NCBI RefSeq assembly: GCF_964355755.1
Contig: NC_092672.1
Span: 19,342,501-19,406,500, forward strand
Reading direction: 5' to 3'
Length of the DNA stretch: 64,000 nt
From: Antedon mediterranea
Taxonomy: Eukaryota > Echinodermata > Crinoidea > Comatulida > Antedonidae
Shown: one piece after another, positions 1-11,114 of the stretch
Layout: every line of letters starts with the position of its first letter
How positions within the stretch are numbered: the first letter of the stretch is position 1
Position numbers and translations under genes: made by a program
The notes under the pieces: generated by a model
Told to the model about the DNA's origin: nothing
Databases searched by the model: none
What the model saw: only the letters and a program-made list of their open reading frames with translations

Positions 1-316
1 TGTCGCTCATTGGTTGCTTGTTACGATTGCGCTTACGTCTCTTGCGAAAGTTGACTTCAACGTGACGCAAGGGCGGTCATTCAAGCGTAAGATAAAAAAT
101 CCCGGTTTCCTGTAAAATCGGAAGAAAACGTCGTAACGCAACAATTGTTAGGTCATCGGTTTCCTGTAAAATCGTTTGTCGTTACCATTTTTCTTACGTT
201 GCGTCAATTTTGTAAATTTTCGATCGTAATCGGTTTCCTGTAAAATCGCATTTCTTACGACAAATCGACGTAGTCGCAACAAAAGTGATGTTCTTACGTC
301 GACAGGAAACCAGCCT
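1..316. mobile_element. Right end of a Harbinger-like DNA element (left end outside window)
   Basis: This matches the right ends of the elements at 3183-5390 and 5578-6960 and finishes in the same terminal inverted repeat (ends ..GGAAACCAGCCT), followed by TAA at 317-319. Three copies of TCGGTTTCCTGTAAAATCG-like motif lie inside (about 104-119, 158-175, 231-248). It lacks the second arm of the hairpin that the other two copies carry. Confidence 0.75.
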
Positions 317-319
317 TAA

Positions 320-1036
320 GTGTAAAAGGAGCAAGATGATAAAAGCCACGTGGTGAGCTTGGTCGCGTTCCACTAAGCAGGTCGGCATCCTTTGTGATCG
401 TCACTCCCGTATTGTAGAGTAGCGGTACCTCCGTCGATCAGTAGAGTTGATGAAGCCACATGGTCAGTGCTACTATACTACGCGCCCCTTTATTAAGTAC
501 AATAAAAACAAAGGCTAGGACTCAGGGGCGGTCGCAGGACTATTTTAAGAGAGTTGCCCAAAGAGTCTATAAGGCTGTGTAGACACTGAGTATTTGAGCC
601 ACAGGCGAAGCAAATTGTTAAAAGACACCCCCTAGATGACCGCAAATGGTACTCTCGCACGTAAAATTCATGATAAATTGCACCTCTAGTTCGCCGGAAA
701 TGTCACTTATAGCGCTAGCAAACAGAGGATTGTAGCCTATAACATACGCGACTAACAATATAGGATAACGTCACGGGGAAGTCCCCGTAAATTAGTAAAT
801 TACCAATGGTTTATTCAAATTCAACACTGTAACTAATCCCTCGCTATTCAATTAAAATTGTATTATTACTACTATATTGTTGAAAATGGATTGCGTGATA
901 TGAAAATGAATTGATAGTAAAACGTAACAAAGATACGTTCTTGTCTGGTTATTAGGTATTCATGCTCTGATGAAGCGGAGGATTAATTTTGTAGAGTTCC
1001 ATTTAAAATAGATTTTGTTACAAAGAAATATTTTGG
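320..1036. other. Non-coding, no gene seen
   Basis: Apart from the dispersed repeat at 603-696, I see no coding signal, RNA gene or recognisable element here. Confidence 0.5.
603..696 (-). repeat. Dispersed repeat, copy 1 of 3
   Basis: Read on the minus strand this matches 18590-18680 and, more weakly, 42368-42445: all share a run around ATCATGAATTTTATGTGCGA, then GAGAGTACCATTT, CATCTAGGG and a TTTAACA stretch. Unclassified interspersed repeat. Confidence 0.55.
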
Positions 1037-1324
1037 TTGTGGAGGTCGTTAAATTCGTTGGCGCCAGCATTACTTCTTTTACCAATTTTAACAATTAAGC
1101 TAACAACAAAACTCTGTAACTACTTTAAGCCTATCAAGATCCGGTTCTTGCAAAGAACTATACATTCATTTCAATATTTCAATATTCATTTCGTAGCAAC
1201 AACTGCGCACCTCTCTTTGAGGTCAACTTTAATATCACGATCACATGCCGCTATTGACTTTGGCCGTGACGTTACAAAAGCTGTTCCTCAGTTAGTGCAG
1301 GTCTTTCTGTACTGTAGACAATAG
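1037..1324 (+). repeat. Dispersed repeat with a shared reading frame (copy 1)
   Basis: A 95-codon frame contains FVATTAHLSLRS, then DFGRDVT further on. The same pattern (FVAPTAYHSLQS .. DFNYDVT) appears on the opposite strand at 14016-14279 and 16920-17177, and as a degraded form (INQFIAPTVYSTLK) around 10100-10200. I do not recognise the family. It could be a fragment of a mobile-element protein, or a non-coding repeat whose frame is open by chance. Confidence 0.4.
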
Positions 1325-1801
1325 GATATTACTGAAGTCTATATTTATTCACTCAAAATTACACAGATACTATTTTAGAAAAACACACAGGATTCTCGAT
1401 TTAAATGTATATATTACCAATACCTTACCTGTTATAGACCTTTTGAAGAAATTGTATTATTTGGTGCCAATCATTGAGTTAATTAAAACACACACACTTA
1501 CAAACACTATCACAATCCAGGCACAATACCAAAACAAGAGACACTTTTTTTTGACACAAGAATCATAAAGATGAACGCACTATAACAACAACATGTTATA
1601 GACAGGCTACTATAAAATAGTTTCAAACAATCATATGACAAACACATTAACACATCCAAGAGAGAGGGCAGTCAATACGAGTACTAACTCACTTGCCTCC
1701 TGATTTACGTAAAGGTAAGAAATTACAAAACACGGTACTACCTATAAAACATTTTTCATATATACAGCAACACAATAGCGATAAGACGGAAGTTGCCTTA
1801 A
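1325..1801. other. Non-coding, nothing recognised
   Basis: AT-rich sequence between two repeats; no convincing exon, RNA gene or element boundary seen. Confidence 0.5.
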
Positions 1802-1804
1802 TTA

Positions 1805-2017
1805 AGCCTGTTTCCTGTCGACGTTATTATTCGACGCTATCGTCCGTCGTCGTTGATCGTTAACAGTTCAACGACGATCGTTTGAAAACGATCAAGTTGA
1901 AATGATAACGATACCGAGTACCTTTTTCTGTAAATCGTTAACATTTCAATGTTTACGTAGAAGATCGTCGATTATTGTTAACGATAGCGTCGAAAAACGT
2001 CGACAGGAAAACAGGCT
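1805..2017. mobile_element. 213-bp MITE with Harbinger-like ends
   Basis: Inverted termini start AGCCTGTTTCCTGTCGACG on the left and, read from the right, AGCCTGTTTTCCTGTCGACG. TTA is directly repeated at 1802-1804 and 2018-2020. The TIR is close to that of the larger elements at 3183 and 5578 (AGGCTGGTTTCCTGTCGACG), so this is probably a small derivative of the same superfamily. The inside is rich in CGATCGTT-like palindromes and has no coding capacity. Confidence 0.8.
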
Positions 2018-2020
2018 TTA

Positions 2021-3179
2021 AGATACCGGAATTACTTGTATGCAATTGACACGCAGTAATTTGAAGGCAATTCCGTTTGAATCGTGTTTGTAGTTTGTTG
2101 ACGCGCGCGTGTTGTGTTTAAAATGTTACTTGTAATACTAATTGCAGATTCATTTGGACCTTCCCATAATGCATTAGTGCGTGGAGTTTCATTCATCATT
2201 ATATCATACTGTAGTGCTATACAGTAGTCTTTTTTTTTGTTATCACGTGACATACAATTTCCAGAATTCATTTTCATTTATCCACTATATAAACTGTACA
2301 ACCACGGACACTCCAGAAAAGAAAATATGATCGAAATTTGCAGAAAGAAGCAATATTATAAAACACTATTTCAAAGTTCGGAACGTTCGTAATTTTTACG
2401 GAAATTCGCCCAACTATTACGGACGTAGAGAAATGAAGACACATAGGGGCTAGGGTACTACGAATGATGGGGAATCCCCGGCAAAATGTAATGATTATGG
2501 CTAAATCAACGACCCGTGTGACGGGGGTTTACCACGATCACAGTGTGTAGTGGCACTTCTCACGCACACAAGCAATCCAAACAGACGGTCAACAAACACA
2601 ACAAAAACGTTAGTTTTCCAACCCTGAACTTCTATAACGTTAATGATTAATATAAATATATGATGAAATGGGATCTAAATTTTAATTTAGTGGCAGAAAA
2701 AAATATTTAATATGAAATTAAAGGTGTTGCCCGGGCAACTGGGGCAACACCCCTGCGTCCGCCCCTACTGTATAGTCAAGTGCCTATGAAAATTATCCCG
2801 TTAGGCCTACATTTTATTAAAACGTATTACTATTAAAATATTAACAATGCTGCAGCATTTCATGACCCTTGTTGTTTTATTTGCTTTCCCGTCGATGATT
2901 CTCATAAACAAATCGCGATGACAAAAGAGGTGTTTTGTTTTTTTCAAATCACTAAATATAATGTAATGATGATCGAGCCGGACCGCTAATTTTTAAACCA
3001 CCAGGTCGTTGAATATGCCGTGATTTTAATTGTCAAAAACATGATGTCAGTCGATGGCTCGGAGTTTCGATAAATCTCGCGTCGCATGTGTTGCGTGGTG
3101 GTGGAAAACACTATCAGCAAGTTTGCTTCATTAATATGAGACTCTGTGAAGACCCGCTTTAACGTGACGTCATTTTACT
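2021..3179. other. Non-coding; one short hairpin
   Basis: No gene seen. At 2723-2751 a perfect 10-bp stem (GGTGTTGCCC with GGGCAACACC) closes on a 9-base loop. The sequence that follows, GCGTCCGCCCCT, resembles the ends of the GC-rich repeats at 7069 and 33330. Confidence 0.45.
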
Positions 3180-3182
3180 TTA

Positions 3183-5390
3183 AGGCTGGTTTCCTGTCGA
3201 CGTAAGAAGTCGAATTTTGCAACGATTCTTGCGTTTCATACGTTTCTTACGTCTCTTACGAAAGTTGAGAAAAAATTGACGTCGTTGACGTTAGTCAAGA
3301 TCGTGTCGGGCCGCAGAGAAACATCTGTAGTTATGCTGCTCCCGAAAGTTGAAATTTTGGCTGTGAAACACACGTCGTATGCTTACGTCGATTTTAGTGT
3401 TGTTACGAAAGTTGAAATTTTTTTCTTACGTCGGTCGGATTTATGACGTATTTGAAACAACATCTCTGATTGGTGTTTCTTTTTAGAGCGGGTTTTATCA
3501 TTTTTCGCGCAAAATGTTGAATGTTGTTATTGTATAGCCTACCTGTCAGTGCAGCACACCAACATGTTATTTTAAGTAGATAAGCTAGGCCCTAGTATTA
3601 GTAAAATACTTAATGAATACTGTACGGTACCGTACTAATAGGAATTGATTTGACCAAATAATCAAACTAGCCTAGGCTAGTAGGCCTATGTATTATTTGT
3701 ATGAATCAAAATATGAATTCATTATCCTGGCCCTCTAGGCCTAGCCTTAAATAGTTTTCAAAATTAAAAAAAGGCAAATCATTTCGAGATTCCTATTATT
3801 ATTAGACCTACCCTAGACTAGGCATTGGCCTATTGGCCTATAAGCATATCTAATCGAGCATGAGATAGTACTACCGCAGTAAGATACCCATTATTTACAG
3901 GCCTATAATCTATATATAAATTTACGTAAGGGCAAAATTCGGTAAATCGCGCTTTACTTCTAGAATTTTTACTCGATGGTATATAAAGTTGGTTCGTACT
4001 TTCGGTACTGATTTTAACCACCTGATGTAACCCTGTTTACTAATTAAATTAAGTTAGATAATTAGTTATTGACGATTAAAACGAATTTAGGTTCAACGAT
4101 TTGCCCCAAATAGGGGTGTTTTCCGATCGTGGTATACACTGTCTAATAATGGATGTCCAGCTGGAAAAATACCCGCCACAAAAATGCGAGGAGGCTTCGC
4201 ATTTTCCTATCTCCTCCTACGATAATTGTTTTTAATAGCTGAAAACCGGTTGAACAGCTAGAGTACAGCATCATAATGTTGAAGACAGGCCGATTTTCTT
4301 TAAAAAATACTATTTTGATTTAATATATGATTATACAAATGTATTGATTTGCGATGAATGGAACATCCCAATCTCTCAGTCTGCCAGAGTTTGGTTTAAC
4401 ACAAGTAGGTACATTTATGAGCCCTTGGTTTAACACATACGGTAGGTAAATATATGGGCCCTTTGAGAATAAACTTGAACAATACTGTAAATACCTATTA
4501 TAATTACCTATTTTTGGTCCTCATTTGAATCGAACATTTCTTACTGTGAATGTTCGTACTGTTAGATGTAATATAAAAATATATACAAATAAACTTATTA
4601 CTGAGATTGTGGATAGGCTCTACTGTTAGATATATAAACACATTATTATATACAAATAAACTATACTGACAGTTCCTTCTCAACGTTTGTATTAATTAAT
4701 AATTACCAAAAATATAAACGTCGTAGTGGTGTATCGTGACTATATTTCAATCGATTATGACAGTGACAATTTTAACAAAGTATTAAATCGCAAATGTTTT
4801 ACTGTATATATTTAGAGGTATATTATTTATAGGCCTATAAAACATGAAAAAAATATTTCGTTACTGAGTGCATAAAGAATATATTTAAAAATTGTTCCTC
4901 TTTGCACCTATCCGCTTTCCCATCCCTCAACCCTAAAACTCCCTAATTAGAACATGATTAGGCTAAAATTATAGTAGTAAATACATACAAATGTTATTGT
5001 CCGGCTTTATTTCACTATAAGGACATACACATTACGTCATAACTCTTGTCGCTCATTGGTTGCTTGTTACGATTACGCTTACGTCTCTTGCGAAAGTTGA
5101 CTTCAAGTCAACTTTCGTAAGAGACGTAAGAAACGTGACGCAAGGGCGTTCATTCAAGCGTAAGATAAAAAATCCCGGTTTCCTGTAAAATCGGAAGAAA
5201 ACGTCGTAACGCAACAATTGTTAGGTCATCGGTTTCCTGTAAAATCGTTTGTCGTTACCATTTTTCTTACGTTGCGTCGATTTTATAAATTTTCGATCGT
5301 AATCGGTTTCCTGTAAAATCCGCATTTCTTACGACAAATCGACGTAGTCGCAACAAAAGTGATGTTCTTACGTCGACAGGAAACCAGCCT
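3183..5390. mobile_element. 2.2-kb Harbinger-like non-autonomous DNA element (copy A)
   Basis: The left end AGGCTGGTTTCCTGTCGACG is matched inverted at the right end. The target duplication is TTA at 3180-3182 and 5391-5393. A 3-bp TWA duplication is characteristic of PIF/Harbinger transposons, so the assignment rests on TSD and TIR only; no transposase frame is present. Subterminal regions are packed with CTTACG/CGTAAG motifs, candidate transposase sites. About 350 bp at the left and 410 bp at the right are shared with copy B, as is part of the middle; copy A holds about 800 bp more. Confidence 0.8.
5078..5130. repeat. Near-perfect hairpin inside element A
   Basis: CTTACGTCTCTTGCGAAAGT pairs with ACTTTCGTAAGAGACGTAAG around a short centre (TGACTTCAAGTCA), giving a stem of about 25 bp. 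The same hairpin is at 6648-6700 in copy B; the copy at the window start has only the left arm (about 38-63). Confidence 0.85.
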
Positions 5391-5577
5391 TTAGCTGCAT
5401 GCGATCGAAGAAGTAGTCGTCACCGCGATCAATCCGGCGCGCGTGTAAGAAAATAATACAGGCGGCCTAGGCTAGGACAAGTTTATAAAAGCTGAAAAAC
5501 ATCGTCGCGTTGTAAAAATGTAGATGTAAAGTACAGGCAAGTTGTTAGCTTGCTTTTGGTAGGCCTACTCTAGGTAA

Positions 5578-6960
5578 AGGCTGGTTTCCTGTCGACGTAA
5601 GAAGTCGAATTTTGCAACGATTCTTGCGTTTCATACGTTTCTTACGTCTCTTACGAAAGTTGAGAAAAAATTGACGTCGTTGACGTTAGTCAAGATCGTG
5701 TCGGGCCACAGAGAAACATCTGTAGTTATGCTGCTCCCGAAAGTTGAAATTTTGGCTGTGAAACACACGTCGTATGCTTACGTCGATTTTAGTGTTGTTA
5801 CGAAAGTTGAAATTTTTTTCTTACGTCGGTCGGATTTATGACGTATTTGAAACAACATCTATGATTGGTGTTTCTTTTTAGAGCGGGTTTTATCATTTTT
5901 CGCGCGAAATGTTGAATGTTGTTATTGTACCTGTAGCTACTCAGTGTCAGTGCAGCACACCAACATATTATTTTTAGTAGATAGGCTAGGCCCTAGTATT
6001 AGTGATAATACTTAATTAATACTGTACTAATAGGAATGGATTTGACCAAAATATAATCAAACTAGCCAAGGAGCCAGGCTAATAGGCTAGGCCTATGCAC
6101 TATTGTATGAACCAAAATATGAATTAATTATTTTGGCCTTAGTAAGCCTAGCCTTAAATAGTTTTCAAAATTAAAAAACGGCAAATCATTTCGGGATTCC
6201 TATTATTATTAGACCTACCTATGGGCCCAGGCATACCAAAATATAATTTATATTGACAAAACAATATAAATTATACAAAATCAAGCAAACATTTCTATAT
6301 CTTATATATATATCTTATCTTGTTGCAAATGTTCATTTTCGCGACGTTTCTACCGACAAATAGAACAGAAGAATGTCGAATGTTTCAATGCGGATTGTTT
6401 ATTGCACGTCCATAAATAAGAGTATTATATTTTGATATGAGTTGTAAACTCCCTGATTAGAACAATATTATATTGAAACTACTGTGCATTTGTAAAGTAT
6501 GTACATTGTACAACATCGTAAAGTGGGCTAAAATTGTGGTAGTACGGTAAATACATACAAATGTTATTGTCCGGCTATATTTCACTGTAAGGTCATACAC
6601 ATTACGTCATAACTCTTGTCGCTCATTGGTTGCTTGTTACGATTGCGCTTACGTCTCTTGCGAAAGTTGACTTCAAGTCAACTTTCGTAAGAGACGTAAG
6701 AAACGTGACGCAAGGGCGTTCATTCAAGCGTAAGATAAAAAATCCCGGTTTCCTGTAAAATCGGAAGAAAACGTCGTAACGCAACAATTGTTAGGTCATC
6801 GGTTTCCTGTAAAATCGTTTGTCGTTACCATTTTTCTTACGTTACGTCGATTTTATAAATTTTCGATCGTAATCGGTTTCCTGTAAAATCCGCATTTCTT
6901 ACGACAAATCGACGTAGTCGCAACAAAAGTGATGTTCTTACGTCGACAGGAAACCAGCCT
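5578..6960. mobile_element. 1.4-kb Harbinger-like element (copy B)
   Basis: Same TIR as copy A. The target duplication is TAA at 5575-5577 and 6961-6963, again TWA. It lies in the same orientation only 187 bp from copy A. It is shorter through internal deletion, and carries the hairpin and three TTTCCTGTAAAATC motifs near its right end. No protein is encoded. Confidence 0.82.
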
Positions 6961-7068
6961 TAAGTATCAGCTGCATGTGCCACATGTCGTGATTTGCGAG
7001 CTTTAGAGTGTTTGGTAAATGACATTATGAAATGTTTGTCAATCGTTTTAAACGACTTACAATGCGCT

Positions 7069-7215
7069 AGAACGCCAAAATTTCCAGGGGAGGGGCCCTC
7101 GGCCCCTGGACCCCCACCGGGGTCCCTTGGCGGCCCCCTCGCCCCCAGCCAATGTTTGCTCGCTTCGCTCGCAAAGCTACGCCACCCCTATTTCAATATC
7201 CTGGATCCGCCCCTG
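7069..7215. repeat. GC-rich dispersed repeat, copy 1
   Basis: Starts at AACGCCAAAATTTCCAGG and ends GGATCCGCCCCTG. The same arrangement recurs at 33330-33485, including GCTCGCTTCGCTCGCAAA and CTTGGCGGCCCCCT. The apparent 79-codon frame across it is not treated as a gene. Similar 3' ends occur near 2760 and 18880. Confidence 0.7.
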
Positions 7216-7216
7216 G

Positions 7217-7625
7217 TATTGTTAGGATGTTAAATGTATCTGACGCAGTTGAACTTTGATGTGCTTGTCATGAACACATTGGTGCATCTATCTGGGATGT
7301 ATTGTTAGGATGTTAAATGTATCTGACGCAGTTGAACTTTGATGTGCTTTGTCATGAACACATTGGTGCATCTATCGGGGATGTATTGTTAGGATGTTAA
7401 ATGTATCTGACGCAGTTGAACTTTGATGTGCTTGTCATGAACACATTGGTGCATCTATCTGGGATGTATTGTTAGGATGTTAAATGTATCTGACGCAGTT
7501 GAACTTTGATGTGCTTGTCATGAACACATTGGTGCATCTATCTGGGATGTATTGTTAGGATGTTAAATGTATCTGACGCAGTTGAACTTTGATGTGCTTG
7601 TCATGAACACATTGGTGCACCTATT
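7217..7625. repeat. Tandem repeat, 83-bp unit, about 5 copies
   Basis: GTTAGGATGTTAAATGTATC starts units at 7221, 7304, 7388, 7471 and 7554. Copies are nearly identical (one has an extra T), so the array is young. It begins directly at the 3' end of the GC-rich repeat. Confidence 0.95.
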
Positions 7626-8071
7626 GTCCACTATATTGCATACCATCATTAAAGGACGTGCCATGAAGTCATATGATCCCTCTTATTGTCCGAATGTGGT
7701 TAAACAACTTTTATATTTTTTCTAAACATTTAATAACATATTTTATGGTTACTGTATCTCGAAATATTATAAAAATAAATTATTACTACAACACCCTATT
7801 ATATGCAATTGCTATGATTAAAAAAATTCATGCAATCTCATATAGTATCAAATAAAACTTATTTATGATAGAAATTTCATGATAGAATGGGCCTTTGATA
7901 ATCTTTTTGAAATTGGTCTATATAAATGTTTGGTTATTATTATTATTGTAGAATTTACAAAAGCAACAAACAATGAACGTTTAGCTTTTTTTTAAATTTG
8001 CGAATTTTTGAACTTGCTGTATTAATTGATTATATCAAGCAAAGTACAGAATATAACTGTTTATAATATAC
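7626..8071. other. AT-rich, nothing recognised
   Basis: A 60-codon AT-rich frame at 7673-7855 has no recognisable motif and is not supported as a gene. Confidence 0.5.
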
Positions 8072-8075
8072 TTAA

Positions 8076-8579
8076 AGATGTATTGTCCTTGAAACACAAA
8101 AAAATGAAGGTCAAAATATTCTAAATTTAAAGTGGCCATATCAAAGTAATATTAAAGTTATTCACTTTAAGTCAAAAATTTTAGCCAAAAACAACAAGTT
8201 TACGTAATTAACAGGTAAATTAGTTTGATTACATTTCATCTGGAAAATCGTCACGAGCGAAAGTAAACAAAGATTTCAAACCATTAGTACGCATTATGCA
8301 TATGCTAAATTAGGATTGTTTACAACTCGTCAAGGTTAAGAAGGTATTTTCACACAGATCGCGAGGAAGTTTTATGATTATGCATACAGAGTAGCCAAAC
8401 AAGCGCGTTTCATTATGGGATATGTTTTGATTGAAAACTTTGACTGAATGTTAATTTTTTTTTTTCACAAAATTGTTGGTGATATTTAATAACTATTATG
8501 ATACTTCAAAATGACACACCTTTTTTCGAAATCTTTTATTTTTTATTTTTTTAGAATTAGTCAAAGGGACAATACATCT
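8076..8579. mobile_element. 504-bp TTAA-flanked DNA element
   Basis: Inverted termini AGATGTATTGTCC.. and ..GGACAATACATCT are flanked by TTAA at 8072-8075 and 8580-8583. A TTAA target duplication is typical of piggyBac and Kolobok elements; I cannot choose between them. No coding capacity. Confidence 0.75.
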
Positions 8580-8867
8580 TTAATAAGATAATAAATTACT
8601 AACTTCTATCATAATTAATTATGGAAAACTACAGAAGTATTGTAAATTAGAAATGTAAAAGTATGAATATATTCACTGTGATGTAACACATACACATCTA
8701 TCAGACACACACTGCAGAATAAGAGTAATTTTCAGAATAATCATAATAATTAATAGGTCTAGACATGGAGCTATAGAAGGGAGGCCATTGCCCCTGTATC
8801 CCTCTCCTCTATTGATCTAGCATTTGCCTGCATCATAGGTTTTTAAGATTGATATTATGTCTATTAG

Positions 8868-9945
8868 GGCCCTGTTCAGACCCATGGCGTTAGACCGTTT
8901 TAGCGTACGACGCTAAAAGAATGTGTGTCTGAAAAGTTGGGGATTAGCGTACAACGCGTCGTACAACGGTTGTAGCGTTGTAGTGGAAAACGGTTGATAG
9001 TACCGTTTTAGCGTACGACGCTACTGTAAGTCAACGTTGTATCCAATCAGAACGTTTCCTGTTATGACGCGAAACAAGGTTTGACCTAGGCTGACATCTT
9101 GTATCGTCACTGTGTGTAATGGATTTCAATAACAAAAAGGCCAGAATAAATAAAGCCTAACTACACTACAAATACAACTGTTACAAAGGCTACAAACTAT
9201 TATCAACTGATTACCATTATATTTTCTAACAAATGACATAAATACATGCACCTTGTATTTAAACATAGGGACTACGATCCCATCCGCTTTTAGGCCTAGC
9301 TAGGCCTAGAGCCATTCACGCATTTCATTCAAACTAAAAACTAGCGTGGGACATCAAGTCACTCATTCATACAAGGCAGACTAGACTGGACAAGTTTAAT
9401 GCTGAAACCCCCTAACTCCTAAAAAAGATCAGTAAACAAACAAGGGGAGCTGTGTCCCTTTTATTAGCAAGTTAAGGGTTATTTTCAACCGACTGGACCA
9501 AAGAATATATATCTTTGACTGGACTGGATAGACTAATCACAATCATTTTTTTCTTCATCATTATTACGAGGCCTGCTTTATTTTCGTAACACAAGAGCCT
9601 GGGGAAAATGTTTTTTACTACAAAATAAAAACAATAGAAACAGAAATTCGGCTTTACTATATTTTTCTTAAATAAATGCTGAGGTATGTTTTATTTATGG
9701 CAAATTTTGTCATAATTGTAGGGCTGAGATCTAGGCCTATATACAGTGGAAATAATGATGAAAACACGTGGGTAAGAGCACATGAATATGCAACTAGAAA
9801 CAACCTGGATGACGTACTTCCGTTGTAACAATAATCGTATGCTATGGGTCTGAACACCTCGTTTTTTTCTCTGCGGTTTGTAACGTGACCTTGATAGTAA
9901 CGTTGTACGCTAAAACGGTCTAACGCCATGGGTCTGAACAGGGCC
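8868..9945. mobile_element. 1.08-kb element with about 50-bp inverted termini
   Basis: The left end (GGCCCTGTTCAGACCCATGG, then CGTTAGACCGTTTTAGCGTA) is mirrored at 9895-9945. Additional copies of TTTTAGCGTACGACGCTA lie inside the left end. The flanks read TTAG and TAAG, so a 3-bp duplication is possible but imperfect. The frame at 9657-9929 is partly TIR read backwards and not a gene. A smaller element at 41739-41922 has related ends. Confidence 0.75.
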
Positions 9946-10019
9946 TAAGATTCCATATACTACACTTAACAGCTTTTTGTGTTTTGTACTACAATTCCAA
10001 AGAAAATCAAATCGAGTTT

Positions 10020-10290
10020 TGTAAATGAATTGTATAGAATTCTAAAGTGAAATTCAATAGAATACTTGTGCACAGACCGTGGACACGTTTTTGTGTCAGG
10101 TCAGGTACTATTCATTGTGAATACTATAATATAAAAATACTTTAAAGTCGAGTAGACAGTTGGTGCTATGAATTGATTGATTTCAGACAAATAGAAAGTC
10201 AGTCCAGTTATTGTGAATTACCAGATTATTCCAGTTTAGCCAATAATAATGTAAGTTTGCAATGTAGATGTGAAGTACAGTAAGAAATAC
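10020..10290 (-). repeat. Degraded copy of the shared-frame repeat
   Basis: Its minus strand contains INQFIAPTVYSTLK, matching the repeats at 14016 and 16920 (FNQFVAPTAYHSLQ). A stop breaks the frame. The AGTTGGTGCTA and TAAGTTTGCAATGTAG landmarks are shared. Confidence 0.5.
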
Positions 10291-10696
10291 AGTATATTGC
10301 TAGTTTTATAGATCAATTTTATAAATTTGATTTATATTATTTTATAATTTTGATTATTAAGAGTTTTAAGGTAGAAGGAAGCTGAAATAAGCTGGTTGAG
10401 AATTGAAATGTTTGGATACAAGAGAAGAAAATTAAATGGGTTCATGATTGACAGTTTTATTAAATTCAGACAATGCTAGCTAATAGAAACATCTGTTGTT
10501 AATGCCAGTATAGAAAAAAAAACAACATAAAGCCTAAAAGAGAAAATGATCACCAGTTTGTAGGTTTAGGAGAACACTTTAATATAGTTTAACTCTATTT
10601 TCTTTAACATAACATTTGTGATAGCCTGATAGTTTTGTAGACGTCTTAGTCAAAGTAAAGAGTGGCCTACTGTATCTTTTAAGCTGCTTGGTCTGT

Positions 10697-11114
10697 TTTG
10701 TAGGTCTGTCAGTCTTTTAAACATGTAACACAGGTTAGATCTAGTATACCAATTGATTTCTGTAGGTCTGTCAGTCTTTTAAACATATAACAGGTTAAAT
10801 CTGATATACCAATTGATTTCTGTAGGTCTGTCAGTCTTTTAAACATGTAACACATTAGATCTTATATACCAATTGATTCCTGTAGGTCTGTCAGTCTTTT
10901 AAACATATAACAGGTTAGATCTGGTATACCAATTGATTTCTGTAGGTCTGTCAGTCTTTTAAACATGTAACACATTAGATCTTATATACCAATTGATTCC
11001 TGTAGGTCTTTCAGTCTTTTAAACATGTAACAGGTTAAATCTGATATACCAATTGATTTCTGTAGGTCTGTCAGTCTTTTAAACATGTAACGCATTAGAT
11101 CTTATATACCAATT
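10697..11114. repeat. 60-bp minisatellite, left part
   Basis: About seven copies of a 60-bp unit starting TGTAGGTCTGTCAGTCTTTT, at 10699, 10761, 10821, 10881, 10941, 11001 and 11061. It is cut at 11114 by the element at 11115-12756 and resumes at 12757. Confidence 0.95.

Noticed and set aside
6994-7233. 79-codon Pro/Gly-rich frame
   Set aside because: Translation of a GC-rich repeat that recurs at 33330-33485.
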